From Aquicoccus porphyridii (GTDB taxonomy: Bacteria > Pseudomonadota > Alphaproteobacteria > Rhodobacterales > Rhodobacteraceae): DNA of 64,000 nucleotides. Below are positions 1 to 8,257 of this stretch, piece by piece. Position 1 is the stretch's first letter; every line of letters begins with the position of its first letter. The translations under genes were made by a program, and so were the position numbers. Below the pieces are notes generated by a model that made no database searches, was not told the origin of the DNA, and saw nothing but the letters and a program-made list of their open reading frames with translations. The stretch covers positions 1-64,000 of the forward strand of contig NZ_VINQ01000004.1 of the NCBI RefSeq assembly GCF_008369105.1. The letters are read 5' to 3'.

Positions 1-562
1 GTCTCAGCCCTTACAAGTCATTCGTGTCTAGCACAGCATGCGACCGGACTCATGATACCAGAGGCGCGGATGGATGTTTATATACACCCTAGGGGTTTGC
101 AACCATTCGAATAAGCCGCACCCGCCGAAAAACGCCTTCGGGAGTGACAAGAGGTTGGCGAAGGCAGCCTTCCTCTTGTCCGTACGGGTATGCGGCACCA
201 GGTGTCCTTGGAGCCATGGCCGCTTCCTGCGCTTCATGGTCGTTCGTGACAAGCGCGGCGAGCGACTGCTTCCCGCCCTGTCTGTCGATCACCTGATGCA
301 TGCTGCGCTGCAGAAGCGGCAGTACTGCGCTGATACCTGCGAACAGCGAACGTTCGATTTCGGTTCCATCTCACCGAACGAGACTCCGTTCGAAGTGTTC
401 AGGCCGGTCCCTCGGAAAGTTGTTTGGTTACAGCGCGTTGAGAGCAATTGACCAAATCGGCGCAGTCATGAGGTCCGGAGAATACCGGCCCTGAGAGACC
501 GCTTCCGGGTCACCCGGTGCCACTGCCAGTGCTCAGCCCCTCGCGCATAACCCCCGAAAACA
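1..562. other. Gene-poor region at the window edge
   Basis: No open reading frame here looks like a protein I recognise. Short frames exist on both strands (for example 74-451 plus, 28-252 minus), but they lack a convincing ribosome binding site and show no domain or membrane pattern. The composition looks less GC-biased than the operons that follow. The region lies immediately beyond the 3' end of a tRNA-Ser gene, a usual place for integrated elements, so decayed mobile DNA is possible. I found no repeat of the tRNA 3' end that would prove integration. Confidence 0.4.
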
Positions 563-588
563 ACGAGAAAATCCGGCCGCAGCCGGAT
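563..588 (-). terminator. Rho-independent terminator after tRNA-Ser
   Basis: Read on the minus strand, ATCCGGC and GCCGGAT (571-577 and 582-588) form a 7-bp stem with a 4-nt loop, followed by a T-rich run. It sits about 27 bases beyond the tRNA 3' end and is a plausible terminator for that transcript. Confidence 0.6.
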
Positions 589-614
589 CGGGAGAACGCT
601 TTCGCAAGGGCAAG

Positions 615-704
615 TGGCGGAGCGGAAGGGATTCGAACCCTCGAGACGGTTTCCCGCCTACACACTTTCCAGGCGTGCGCCTTCGACCACTCGGCCACCG
701 CTCC
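615..704 (-). tRNA. tRNA-Ser (anticodon GGA)
   Basis: The minus strand gives a full 90-nt class II tRNA with a long variable arm. The acceptor strand GGAGCGG (698-704) pairs with CCGCTCC (619-625). The discriminator is G, and the CCA end is encoded at 615-617. The T arm carries GGTTCGAATCC. The anticodon loop CTGGAAA places the anticodon GGA at 668-670, which reads UCC and UCU serine codons. Confidence 0.97.
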
Positions 705-778
705 GTCGACGGGTCTAGCCAATATTGCAGGGGGGCTGCAAGGGGCTAAACCGCCAATATTCCTGCTTTGCGACAGGG

Positions 779-1495
779 TCAGTCGAGATGGACATGCACC
801 CGGCGATTCTGTTTACCCTTGTTCTCGACCCGCCCTATCCGAATCCGGCCTATTTCCGCCGTGCGGGCGACATGGGTGCCGCCACAAGGTTGCAGATCGA
901 TCTGGTGGTCCGCGTTGCCGATGCAGACAAGACGGATTCGCCCCGCGCCGCGCGGGGGGCGAACCGACATCGTCTTGACCAGTCCCGGATTGGCATCCAG
1001 CGCAGCCTCGGTGATCCACTCATCAGTCACCGGGAAGTCGCGTTCGATCACCTCGTTGAGTGCCTCTTCCAGCGCCGCGCGATCCTCGGGCGGCTCGGAC
1101 ATGAGAAAATCCAGCCGCCCCCTGTCGGAGTTAATCTGCCCACCGGTGACCGGCAGTGGCAGCACGACAGAAAGCAGGTGCAGCGCCGTGTGCACCCGCA
1201 TATGGCGGTGACGCCGCTCCCAGTCGATGACCTGTTGCACAACCGTGCCGACCGCCGGCAGGGCATGAGGTTCAGCCGGAACGAGGGCAATCGCGCCCTG
1301 CCTCGCCTTCAGGGCTGTTGCGATCCGGGTAGACCCACCCTCCCAGTCGATTGACCCGCTGTCGCCGGGTTGTCCGCCGCCGGTCGGGTAAAAAATCGAC
1401 CGATCGAGGATAATTCCACCTTCCTGCGTGTGGCCAGTCACGGTCGCGGCGACATCGCGGCGATAGGCATCGCCAAGAAACAGATGTTCGGTCAT
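779..1495 (-). CDS. Alanyl-tRNA editing protein (AlaX family deacylase)
   Basis: A 238-residue free-standing editing domain related to the C-terminal editing half of alanyl-tRNA synthetase. Such proteins hydrolyse Ser- or Gly-mischarged tRNA-Ala in the cytoplasm. The zinc-site motifs are visible: HTALH (His102 and His106) and CGGTH (Cys204 and His208). The N-terminal part contains the PTGGGQPGD segment typical of the family. The start codon overlaps the stop of the upstream mechanosensitive-channel gene in an ATGA, so translation is probably coupled. It is the last gene of the trgA-trgB-cysK-mscS run. Family assignment is firm; the exact mischarged substrate is not deducible. Confidence 0.92.
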   Translation of the reverse strand: MTEHLFLGDAYRRDVAATVTGHTQEGGIILDRSIFYPTGGGQPGDSGSIDWEGGSTRIATALKARQGAIALVPAEPHALPAVGTVVQQVIDWERRHRHMRVHTALHLLSVVLPLPVTGGQINSDRGRLDFLMSEPPEDRAALEEALNEVIERDFPVTDEWITEAALDANPGLVKTMSVRPPRGAGRIRLVCIGNADHQIDLQPCGGTHVARTAEIGRIRIGRVENKGKQNRRVHVHLD

Positions 1496-3960
1496 CGTCC
1501 GCCCCCGTCCGACTCACCCCCAACGTCCGGAGGCCCATGGTCCATGTCGCTTTCGTGCAGATTGCCCCGGTCGGGATGAACCGCGCGACGCTCCGGCTCC
1601 GGCTCACCCGGTGCGGTGGGGGGCGAGGGTTCAGCCGGGCGCTCCGACCTCCCGCCCAGCACTTCGGGGTTGCGCAGCCAGATATCACGCTGCGCAAAGG
1701 GAATCTCGATCCCCTCTTCGACAAAACGCTTGGCAATTGCATGGTTCATGTCGGACTTGACCGTCAGAACCCAGTTCACATCCCGCAGGATTGCGCGGAT
1801 TTCAAACTCTAGACTGTCGCCTCCAAAGCGCTGAAACACCACCGAAGGCGGTGGGTTCAGCACCACCATAGGGTGCGCCTCGGCAATCTCGCGCAGAATC
1901 GCCTCAACCTTGTGGGTATCGGTGCCATAGGCCACGCCGACCGGAACAATCACCCGCCCGACGGTGTTACCACGGGTATAGTTCGTCACCGTCCCCGACA
2001 CCAGGTCGGCATTGGGCACGATCACGTCGGTGCGATCGAAGGTCTCGATCCGGGTCGAACGTACCGAAATATCGCGCACATACCCCATCTGGCCGCCGAC
2101 CTCGATCCAGTCGCCTTCGGAAATCGGCCGCTCGATCAGCAGAATGATGCCCGAGACGAAATTGGAAACGATATTCTGCAGACCAAAGCCGATCCCCACC
2201 GACAGCGCCCCGGCCACGATGGCCAGCGAGCTGAGGTCAATGCCTGCCGAAGTGATCGCGATGATCGCAGCCAGGAAGATGCCGACATAGCCCAGCCCCG
2301 ATACAAGCGCATTCTGCCCGCCTACATCCATCCGCGTCTTGGGCAAGACCGTGTTGCGCAGCGTACCCTGCAACAGCCGCGTGATCGTGTAACCTGCCGC
2401 GAAAACGATGGCAAATATCAGGAAGTCCATCGGACTGATGCGCGCTTCGCCAATCGAAAACCCGCTCTTGATCCGCGTCCAGATCTCGACAAGTTCGGTC
2501 GATCGCGCGCCCCAGATCATTGCAAAGAACGGCGCTGCCGCCACCACCAGCGCAAACCCGGCCAGAACCGGAATCAGCCCGTCACGCCCTTCGTCCCCAT
2601 ATCCCGAAAACAGCACCCAAAGCTCGGCAATGAGCCGCTGCAGGATCATGACGAATGCCAGAAGGAGCAGCGACGACAACATCGAGAAGGTCAGCGCGCG
2701 AGCGGCTTCGAAATAACCCACGACCGCCAGAATCAACCCCACGACGGCTACCGCCTGCAAGGCCCGGGCCAGGAGCAGAAGCAACCGGTCGATATAGCCC
2801 GGCGTCGCCGCGTCATCCTCACTGATCCGGGCATTATGCCGACGCAAGAGCCGCGCCAGTCGCCACATCAGAAACCCGCCAAGAACGATCAGCGGCAAGG
2901 TCACCACTGCAGTCGTCGACCGCGTCCAGTTTTCATAGGACGAGATCGCCATGACCAGCATCGAAAGGCCCAGAACGAGACCGATCAAACCACCCTCGAG
3001 ACGCCCCTCCCTTCGGCGCTCAATCGACAGCACGAGGGGCAGATCGACCGAATCGCCACGGGGAAACACCCGTAAGGCAATCCACATCGAGACGATGAAA
3101 AGATATCCGGCCGGGCGCAGCGCCGACAAAATCTGTTCGCCACGCAGCCCCGGCAGGCCGGTGGCATAGGCCGCCTCGATCAACGCGGTAAAGCCCACCA
3201 GCATGACCAGCGGTTGGCCAAGCGAGGCGACAAACCCCTTGAGCCAGCGGCCCCGGCCTTCGCTACGGCTCTGGATGCGGGCTGTCAGTCGGCTCACCCA
3301 TTTCCAGCCTCGCAATAGCAAGACACTCCCGACGACGAGCAAAAGAAGTGACACGGGCAACCTGCTTTTGGTCTTTTCTCGCTGGATCGGGTTGTCCCAT
3401 GCGCTGCGCCACTCCTGACGCAGGTTGGAAAAGGCCGTATTGATCTCGTTGAGCGCGGGCGCCCAGTATAGCGGGTTAACCGGCGTCGGCCCCCGTTCCA
3501 GTAGTTGTTGTGACTGGCGGTCACGAATGATCGCGTCGATACCCCGGATCAACCCATCAGCCCGCGCATGGGCGATCTCGGCTGTTTTCACCGGGGCCTG
3601 CAACGCAGCCAACCGCGCGTTCAACTCGCTGCGTGACTGGGCGATCTCGGGCGGCTCTTCGCCGCTCTCGGGCGGTGGTCCCAGCGCGGCAAGCTGTTCA
3701 CGGGTCGTGCGGATACTTGCCGTGTTGGCAGATTGTGCCTCCAGGAAACGTGCCCGCCAACCCGCCAGATCGGTGCGCAACGTGCCCAGCGCCGCATCCG
3801 AGGCCCGCCCGGCCTCGACCGCCGTCTCTGCGCGCTCTGCGATGCGCTCCCATGCATCGTAGTCGATCGCCCGCCCCCCCGACTGCTGGGCGAAGCCCGG
3901 CACCGCCACAAGGCACAGGACCAACGACAGCCAGATCAGGACAGCACGCACGTGTTTCAT
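1492..3960 (-). CDS. Large MscS-family mechanosensitive channel (DUF3772 type)
   Basis: An 822-residue inner-membrane protein. It starts MKHVRAVLIW with a signal peptide ending near GFAQQ, then a periplasmic coiled-coil N-terminal region of about 180 residues (DUF3772-like), then many membrane segments. The MscS pore helix and beta domain lie near residues 540-750; the stretch SNFVSGIILLIERP and the following SEGDWIEVGG are the family signature. It would act as a turgor-release valve on osmotic downshift. I chose the start at 3960 because its ATG overlaps the cysK stop (ATGA), rather than an in-frame ATG 48 bases upstream inside cysK. The C-terminal tail is acidic and proline-rich. The link to tellurite or sulfur functions is only by operon position. 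Confidence 0.9.
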   Translation of the reverse strand: MKHVRAVLIWLSLVLCLVAVPGFAQQSGGRAIDYDAWERIAERAETAVEAGRASDAALGTLRTDLAGWRARFLEAQSANTASIRTTREQLAALGPPPESGEEPPEIAQSRSELNARLAALQAPVKTAEIAHARADGLIRGIDAIIRDRQSQQLLERGPTPVNPLYWAPALNEINTAFSNLRQEWRSAWDNPIQREKTKSRLPVSLLLLVVGSVLLLRGWKWVSRLTARIQSRSEGRGRWLKGFVASLGQPLVMLVGFTALIEAAYATGLPGLRGEQILSALRPAGYLFIVSMWIALRVFPRGDSVDLPLVLSIERRREGRLEGGLIGLVLGLSMLVMAISSYENWTRSTTAVVTLPLIVLGGFLMWRLARLLRRHNARISEDDAATPGYIDRLLLLLARALQAVAVVGLILAVVGYFEAARALTFSMLSSLLLLAFVMILQRLIAELWVLFSGYGDEGRDGLIPVLAGFALVVAAAPFFAMIWGARSTELVEIWTRIKSGFSIGEARISPMDFLIFAIVFAAGYTITRLLQGTLRNTVLPKTRMDVGGQNALVSGLGYVGIFLAAIIAITSAGIDLSSLAIVAGALSVGIGFGLQNIVSNFVSGIILLIERPISEGDWIEVGGQMGYVRDISVRSTRIETFDRTDVIVPNADLVSGTVTNYTRGNTVGRVIVPVGVAYGTDTHKVEAILREIAEAHPMVVLNPPPSVVFQRFGGDSLEFEIRAILRDVNWVLTVKSDMNHAIAKRFVEEGIEIPFAQRDIWLRNPEVLGGRSERPAEPSPPTAPGEPEPERRAVHPDRGNLHESDMDHGPPDVGGESDGGGR

Positions 3961-5000
3961 TCCTCGACAAACATTGCCGGCACCTGCTTGGGTTCCAGGC
4001 CGACCCATCCCGGCACCGGCAGGTCCTTTTCACGCAGGAAATCCGGGTTGAACAGCTTGGTCTGATAGCGCGTACCGTAATCGCAAAGGATGGTCACGAT
4101 CGTATGGCCCGGCCCCATCTCGCGCGCCATGCGCACCGCCCCGGCGATATTGATGGCACTCGACCCACCAAGGCAGAGCCCCTCATGTTCCAGCAGGTCA
4201 AAAACGTAAGGCAGCGCCTCGCTGTCTGGCACTTGATAGGCCATGTCGGGCGTGAATCCTTCAAGGTTCTTGGTAATCCGCACCTGCCCGATCCCCTCGG
4301 CGATCGAACCGCCCTCCATCGCGATCTCGCCAGTGGTGTAGTAGCTGTAAAGCCCCGCCCCCATCGGATCGGCAATGGCGATTTTGACGCCCTTGGGCTG
4401 CAGCGCCATCGCCACACCCGCCAGCGTACCGCCCGATCCCACAGAACAGACGAATCCGTCCACACCGCCCTCGGTCTGCGCCCAGATCTCGGGGCCGGTT
4501 CCCTCGACATGGGCCTGCCGGTTGGCCACGTTGTCGAACTGGTTGGCCCAGATCGCGCCGTTGGGTTCGCTCTGGGCCAGACGTTCGGCCAGACGGCGCG
4601 AATAATGTATGAAATTGTTGGGGTTGCGATAGGGCGCTGCAGGCACCTCGACCAGTTCCGCCCCCGCCAGCCGCAGCATGTCCTTCTTTTCCTGGCTCTG
4701 CGTGTCGGGAATCACGATCACGGTCTTGAACCCCATCGATGCCCCCACCAGCGCCAACCCGATGCCGGTATTGCCCGCCGTCCCCTCGACGATCGTGCCG
4801 CCGGGCTTCAATTCGCCGCGTGCCACTGCGTCGCGAATGATGTAAAGCGCCGCCCGATCCTTGACCGATTGCCCGGGATTGAGAAACTCGCATTTTCCAA
4901 GAATGGTGCAGCCGGTTGCTTCGCTCACCTGCCTAAGGCGGATCATCGGCGTGTTTCCGACAGCCTGCGAAAGATCCTGAGCGATCAGGGGAATGGACAT
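3957..5000 (-). CDS. cysK: Cysteine synthase A (O-acetylserine sulfhydrylase)
   Basis: A 347-residue PLP enzyme that makes L-cysteine from O-acetylserine and sulfide in the cytosol. NPGQSVKDR holds the PLP lysine (Lys47), EGTAGNTGIG is the substrate loop, and GSGGTLAG is the phosphate-binding loop. It is somewhat longer than the usual 310-325 residues, with a C-terminal extension after LCDYGTRYQTKLF. It directly follows trgB and precedes mscS by a 4-base overlap. In Rhodobacter sphaeroides trgA, trgB and cysK were found together as contributors to high-level tellurite resistance, so the neighbourhood suggests the same role here beyond sulfur assimilation. Confidence 0.93.
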   Translation of the reverse strand: MSIPLIAQDLSQAVGNTPMIRLRQVSEATGCTILGKCEFLNPGQSVKDRAALYIIRDAVARGELKPGGTIVEGTAGNTGIGLALVGASMGFKTVIVIPDTQSQEKKDMLRLAGAELVEVPAAPYRNPNNFIHYSRRLAERLAQSEPNGAIWANQFDNVANRQAHVEGTGPEIWAQTEGGVDGFVCSVGSGGTLAGVAMALQPKGVKIAIADPMGAGLYSYYTTGEIAMEGGSIAEGIGQVRITKNLEGFTPDMAYQVPDSEALPYVFDLLEHEGLCLGGSSAINIAGAVRMAREMGPGHTIVTILCDYGTRYQTKLFNPDFLREKDLPVPGWVGLEPKQVPAMFVEE

Positions 5001-5070
5001 GGGCGCGCTCCTTGCCTTGGCTTGTCCGGTCAGATGTAGGCCCTCGCGGCGCGCAACTCAAGCAATCGGT

Positions 5071-6207
5071 TCATCCCCCCGCCGCCGCCCTGAGCCGGGG
5101 CCGTTCGCGTTGCAGCCAGAGCAGCATGAGCACAATCGGCGCATTGTTCGCCTCGCCGCTTTCCATCAACGCCATGACCTCGTCAAATCCCAGAACATGG
5201 CTGCGGATATCCTCGTGCTCGTCTTCGACACCACCCCGCCCCGCTGCTTTCTCGGGCAAATCGGCCAACCCCAGGAAACAGTTGAAATACTCGCTCGAAT
5301 ACCCCGGCGATGAATAGAATCCACCGATCCGCTCCAGCCGCTTCAGGCGCAACCCTGCCTCTTCCACGGCCTCGCGTCGTGCCGCCGCCTCGACAGTTTC
5401 GCCCGCGTCGATCCGCCCCGCGATCGGTTCGAGAAGCCACGGCAACCCGTCCCCCCGCGCATAGGGGCCCATACGAAACTGCTCGATCAGCATCACCCGG
5501 TCGCGAACCGGATCATAAGGCAGGACAAGCGCCGCATCCCCCGATATGAACACCTCCCGGGTGAGCCACTCGCTCATCCCGCCCGCAAACAACGGGTGGC
5601 GCAACCGGTAGACCCGGGTCAGGAAGAACCCCGCATGGCTCATCTCTGCCGCTGCTTCCTCGACGCTCTCGCGCCTGCCCGCATGGCGCAGGACCGTCGG
5701 TGTCGGGTTCGCTTCGGCGCGCACCCGCGCCGCCGCCCGGGTCAAGATCATGCCATAGCGCGCCGCGACCTCGTCCCCTGAAAGCCGACCGAAATATTCC
5801 ATAACTTCCCGCGCCGCGTGCCGCGCCACCGGCCACTCTTCGCGCAACCATGCTTCCAGCGTCCAATTCGCGCCCGCCCGCCACAAATCGGGGTGCGGAA
5901 AATAGACCCGTGCGGCAACCGCGCCTTCGGCCGTGTCAACCGTGACATCGCGCAGATCATAGCCAAATCCGAGTTCGTAGAAATCGAGCCGCGCAACGGC
6001 TGCCTCTGGCACATCAAGCAACACCACCCCCTCGCACGAGGCCCCGGCACACACCTCGATCAGCGGAAAGCCCTGCCCGTCGGCCTGCGCCACCCTGTAA
6101 CCCGCAAGCCGCGCCGGAACCGGCCCAAGCGATCCGGCAGGCTGTCCCGAAACAATCTCCAACAGCGGTGCATGCCGCAACGTGCCGTAAAGAAAGATAT
6201 TCGTCAT
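5071..6207 (-). CDS. trgB: TrgB-like fusion of gamma-glutamylcyclotransferase (AIG2) and NUDIX hydrolase domains
   Basis: A 378-residue two-domain protein. Residues 1 to about 115 are an AIG2-like gamma-glutamylcyclotransferase fold, with the opening FLYGTLRHAPLL and the FYELGFGYDLR segment. From about residue 170 there is a NUDIX domain of the ADP-ribose/nucleoside-diphosphate-sugar pyrophosphatase type. Its NUDIX box is complete: G-x5-E-x7-REAVEEAGL around GRIDAGETVEAAARREAVEE. The ATG at 6207 fits the YGTL start of the domain better than the longer frame from 6288. It sits between trgA and cysK, as in the Rhodobacter tellurite locus. The true substrates of either domain are not shown by the sequence. 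Confidence 0.85.
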   Translation of the reverse strand: MTNIFLYGTLRHAPLLEIVSGQPAGSLGPVPARLAGYRVAQADGQGFPLIEVCAGASCEGVVLLDVPEAAVARLDFYELGFGYDLRDVTVDTAEGAVAARVYFPHPDLWRAGANWTLEAWLREEWPVARHAAREVMEYFGRLSGDEVAARYGMILTRAAARVRAEANPTPTVLRHAGRRESVEEAAAEMSHAGFFLTRVYRLRHPLFAGGMSEWLTREVFISGDAALVLPYDPVRDRVMLIEQFRMGPYARGDGLPWLLEPIAGRIDAGETVEAAARREAVEEAGLRLKRLERIGGFYSSPGYSSEYFNCFLGLADLPEKAAGRGGVEDEHEDIRSHVLGFDEVMALMESGEANNAPIVLMLLWLQRERPRLRAAAGG

Positions 6208-6229
6208 CGAAAAATCCGCGCCTCTGCGT

Positions 6230-6670
6230 TCAGGTCCAGCGGCGATTGACAAACTCAACCACCACCCCCGTGAGCACACCCCCGGCAAAGAGAGTTACGA
6301 GAATATTCAAATGAACGAGATTGGCACCAAAGTCGATCCCGAGTTGAAAGACATCCACCACCGCTTCCACCGGCCCGTCATAGCGCCGCGCCAGCGCGAG
6401 GCGCAACATTTCGTTGAACGCCTGCACGAACAGGCCCCAGAACACCATCGCCACCACCCCGGTCAGCCCGATGCTGAGCGACGTGACATAATCCGTGCCC
6501 ACGCGACTACCGATCACGACCCAGCCGCATAACGCCGCGATCACCAGATTGACCAGCCGGAAATATCCGAACTGCGTCTCCGGCGGCATCGCCGCCATCA
6601 CCTGTTCGGTAACAACCCATGCGACTACCATCAGGCAAAACGCGGCAATCAGGCGGGCGGTTGTCGGCAT
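6230..6670 (-). CDS. trgA: TrgA family membrane protein
   Basis: A 146-residue integral membrane protein with about four hydrophobic segments (starting ARLIAAFCLMVVAW, LVNLVIAALCGWVV, IGLTGVVAMVFWGL and NILVTLFAGGVLTG). Length, topology and position directly upstream of trgB and cysK match TrgA of the Rhodobacter sphaeroides tellurite-resistance locus. The ATG at 6670 was chosen because the upstream extension of the frame is arginine-rich and unlike a membrane protein N-terminus. Molecular function is unknown; a role in tellurite tolerance is inferred from the locus. Confidence 0.78.
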   Translation of the reverse strand: MPTTARLIAAFCLMVVAWVVTEQVMAAMPPETQFGYFRLVNLVIAALCGWVVIGSRVGTDYVTSLSIGLTGVVAMVFWGLFVQAFNEMLRLALARRYDGPVEAVVDVFQLGIDFGANLVHLNILVTLFAGGVLTGVVVEFVNRRWT

Positions 6671-6796
6671 CTGGTCCGGGTGTCCATTGTCATCTGCAAC
6701 GGATCGCAGTTTCCGCCATGACCGGACACTTCGCAAGTGCCGAGGTGCAATTTCCACACCCGACACCGCCCAACGTCACGACCAAGCTCCACCGCC

Positions 6797-8209
6797 TCAG
6801 CGGTTGCTTTCATAGGCCGCCAGCGCCCGTTCGCGCCCTTCTTTCAGCCCGACCAGCGGCGCGGGTCGCGCATCCCCGGGCGCGAGGCCCCAGCTTTCGG
6901 GAATCGCCTCGAAGAAACTGAGCGCCGTGTCGGTCGGGCACGCCTGCCCCTCGGCCAGCCACCTACGCCGGTATTCCCCTTTGGGATCGAATTTTTCGGC
7001 CTGAGTCTCGGGGTTGAAAATGCGGAAATATGGTGCCGCATCGGGCCCTGATCCGGCCACCCATTGCCAACCCATCGCATTATTCGCCGGATCCCAATCG
7101 GTCAGGCATTCCTCGAACCACGCCTGCCCCAGCTTCCAGTGCATCAACAAGTGCTTTGTCAGATACGAGGCCACGATCATCCGCGCGCGGTTGTGCATAT
7201 GCCCCGTCACATACATCTCGCGCATCGCCGCATCGACGAAATCAATTCCCGTGCGCCCCTGTTTCCAAGCCAGGAAATGCGGGTGCACTGCGTCTTCGGA
7301 CCACGGGAACCGATCCCAACCGTCGCGCCAGTTGGCGTTCAGAATATGCGGCGTGTGATGGATCAGGTGATGGGCAAAATCGCGCCACACGATCTGCCGC
7401 AGGAAAGCTTCCGCCCCCGGATTGCCCGCCTCCCGTGCCGCCGTCGCCACGGACCATATCCGTTGGGGCGAGATCTCGCCCAGCGCGAGGTAGTCCGAGA
7501 GGCCCGACGTGCCGCCCTGCGCAACCATGTCCCGCCCGTCACGGTAGCCCGCCAAGTCCGCCTCGATGAATTCGGTCAACCGCGCCTCCGCCGCCGCCTC
7601 ACCGGGGCGGCAATGCCGTGCAACCACCTGCGCGCCCCGCCGCATCGCCGTGCCCAGCACCCATTCGTCCAACTGCTCGCTGCTTGGCCAGCCTCCTGGC
7701 ACAGCAATGCGCGGCTCCGGCAAGGACGCACCCGGATCACGCCCCCGCACCGCCTTCCAGAAGGGCGTGTAGACCTTGTAAAATCCGCCTGTCCCGGTCT
7801 CGACCGACCATGGCTCGTGCAAGAGATGTCCGCCGTGGCTCTGCGCCATGATCCCATCCGACCTGAGCGCGCTTTTGATCTCCCCGTCACGCTCCCGTGA
7901 GAGCGGATCATAGAGCCGGCTCCAATGCACCGCCCCCGCACCGGTTTCGGCGATCACGGCACGCAACACGTCCAGCGCCGTGCCCGTGCGCAAGATCAAC
8001 CGGCTGCCCCGGACCTCAAGCGCATCCTCCAAAACCCGCAAGCCTTCGCCCAGCCGCCATTTCGGCGCGGCCCCCAGGCCGTCCACCTGACCGTCGCGAA
8101 TGAACAACGCTATTACCGGACCACCCTCGGCGGCCGCGCTCAGCGCCGCATTGTCACCCAGCCGCAAATCCCGTCGCACCCACCAGATGCGCGGTACCCC
8201 TTGCTCCAT
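6797..8209 (-). CDS. phr: Deoxyribodipyrimidine photolyase (class I)
   Basis: A 470-residue flavoprotein that uses blue light to split cyclobutane pyrimidine dimers. The N-terminal antenna domain starts IWWVRRDLRLGDN. The FAD-binding helical domain carries the hallmark stretch MHNRARMIVASYLTKHLL followed by DPANNAMGWQW and the PYFRIFNP motif. Length is normal for the family. It is the gene upstream of trgA on the same strand, about 125 bases away, and could share its transcript. Antenna chromophore (folate or deazaflavin) cannot be read from the sequence by eye. Confidence 0.94.
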   Translation of the reverse strand: MEQGVPRIWWVRRDLRLGDNAALSAAAEGGPVIALFIRDGQVDGLGAAPKWRLGEGLRVLEDALEVRGSRLILRTGTALDVLRAVIAETGAGAVHWSRLYDPLSRERDGEIKSALRSDGIMAQSHGGHLLHEPWSVETGTGGFYKVYTPFWKAVRGRDPGASLPEPRIAVPGGWPSSEQLDEWVLGTAMRRGAQVVARHCRPGEAAAEARLTEFIEADLAGYRDGRDMVAQGGTSGLSDYLALGEISPQRIWSVATAAREAGNPGAEAFLRQIVWRDFAHHLIHHTPHILNANWRDGWDRFPWSEDAVHPHFLAWKQGRTGIDFVDAAMREMYVTGHMHNRARMIVASYLTKHLLMHWKLGQAWFEECLTDWDPANNAMGWQWVAGSGPDAAPYFRIFNPETQAEKFDPKGEYRRRWLAEGQACPTDTALSFFEAIPESWGLAPGDARPAPLVGLKEGRERALAAYESNR

Positions 8210-8257
8210 GATACTGCCCCCGATTTTACGAGGCTACGCCGCGCCACCCGGCCCGGA

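Noticed and set aside
1-704. Attachment site duplication at the tRNA-Ser 3' end
   Set aside because: No second copy of the tRNA 3' sequence was found in 1-614.
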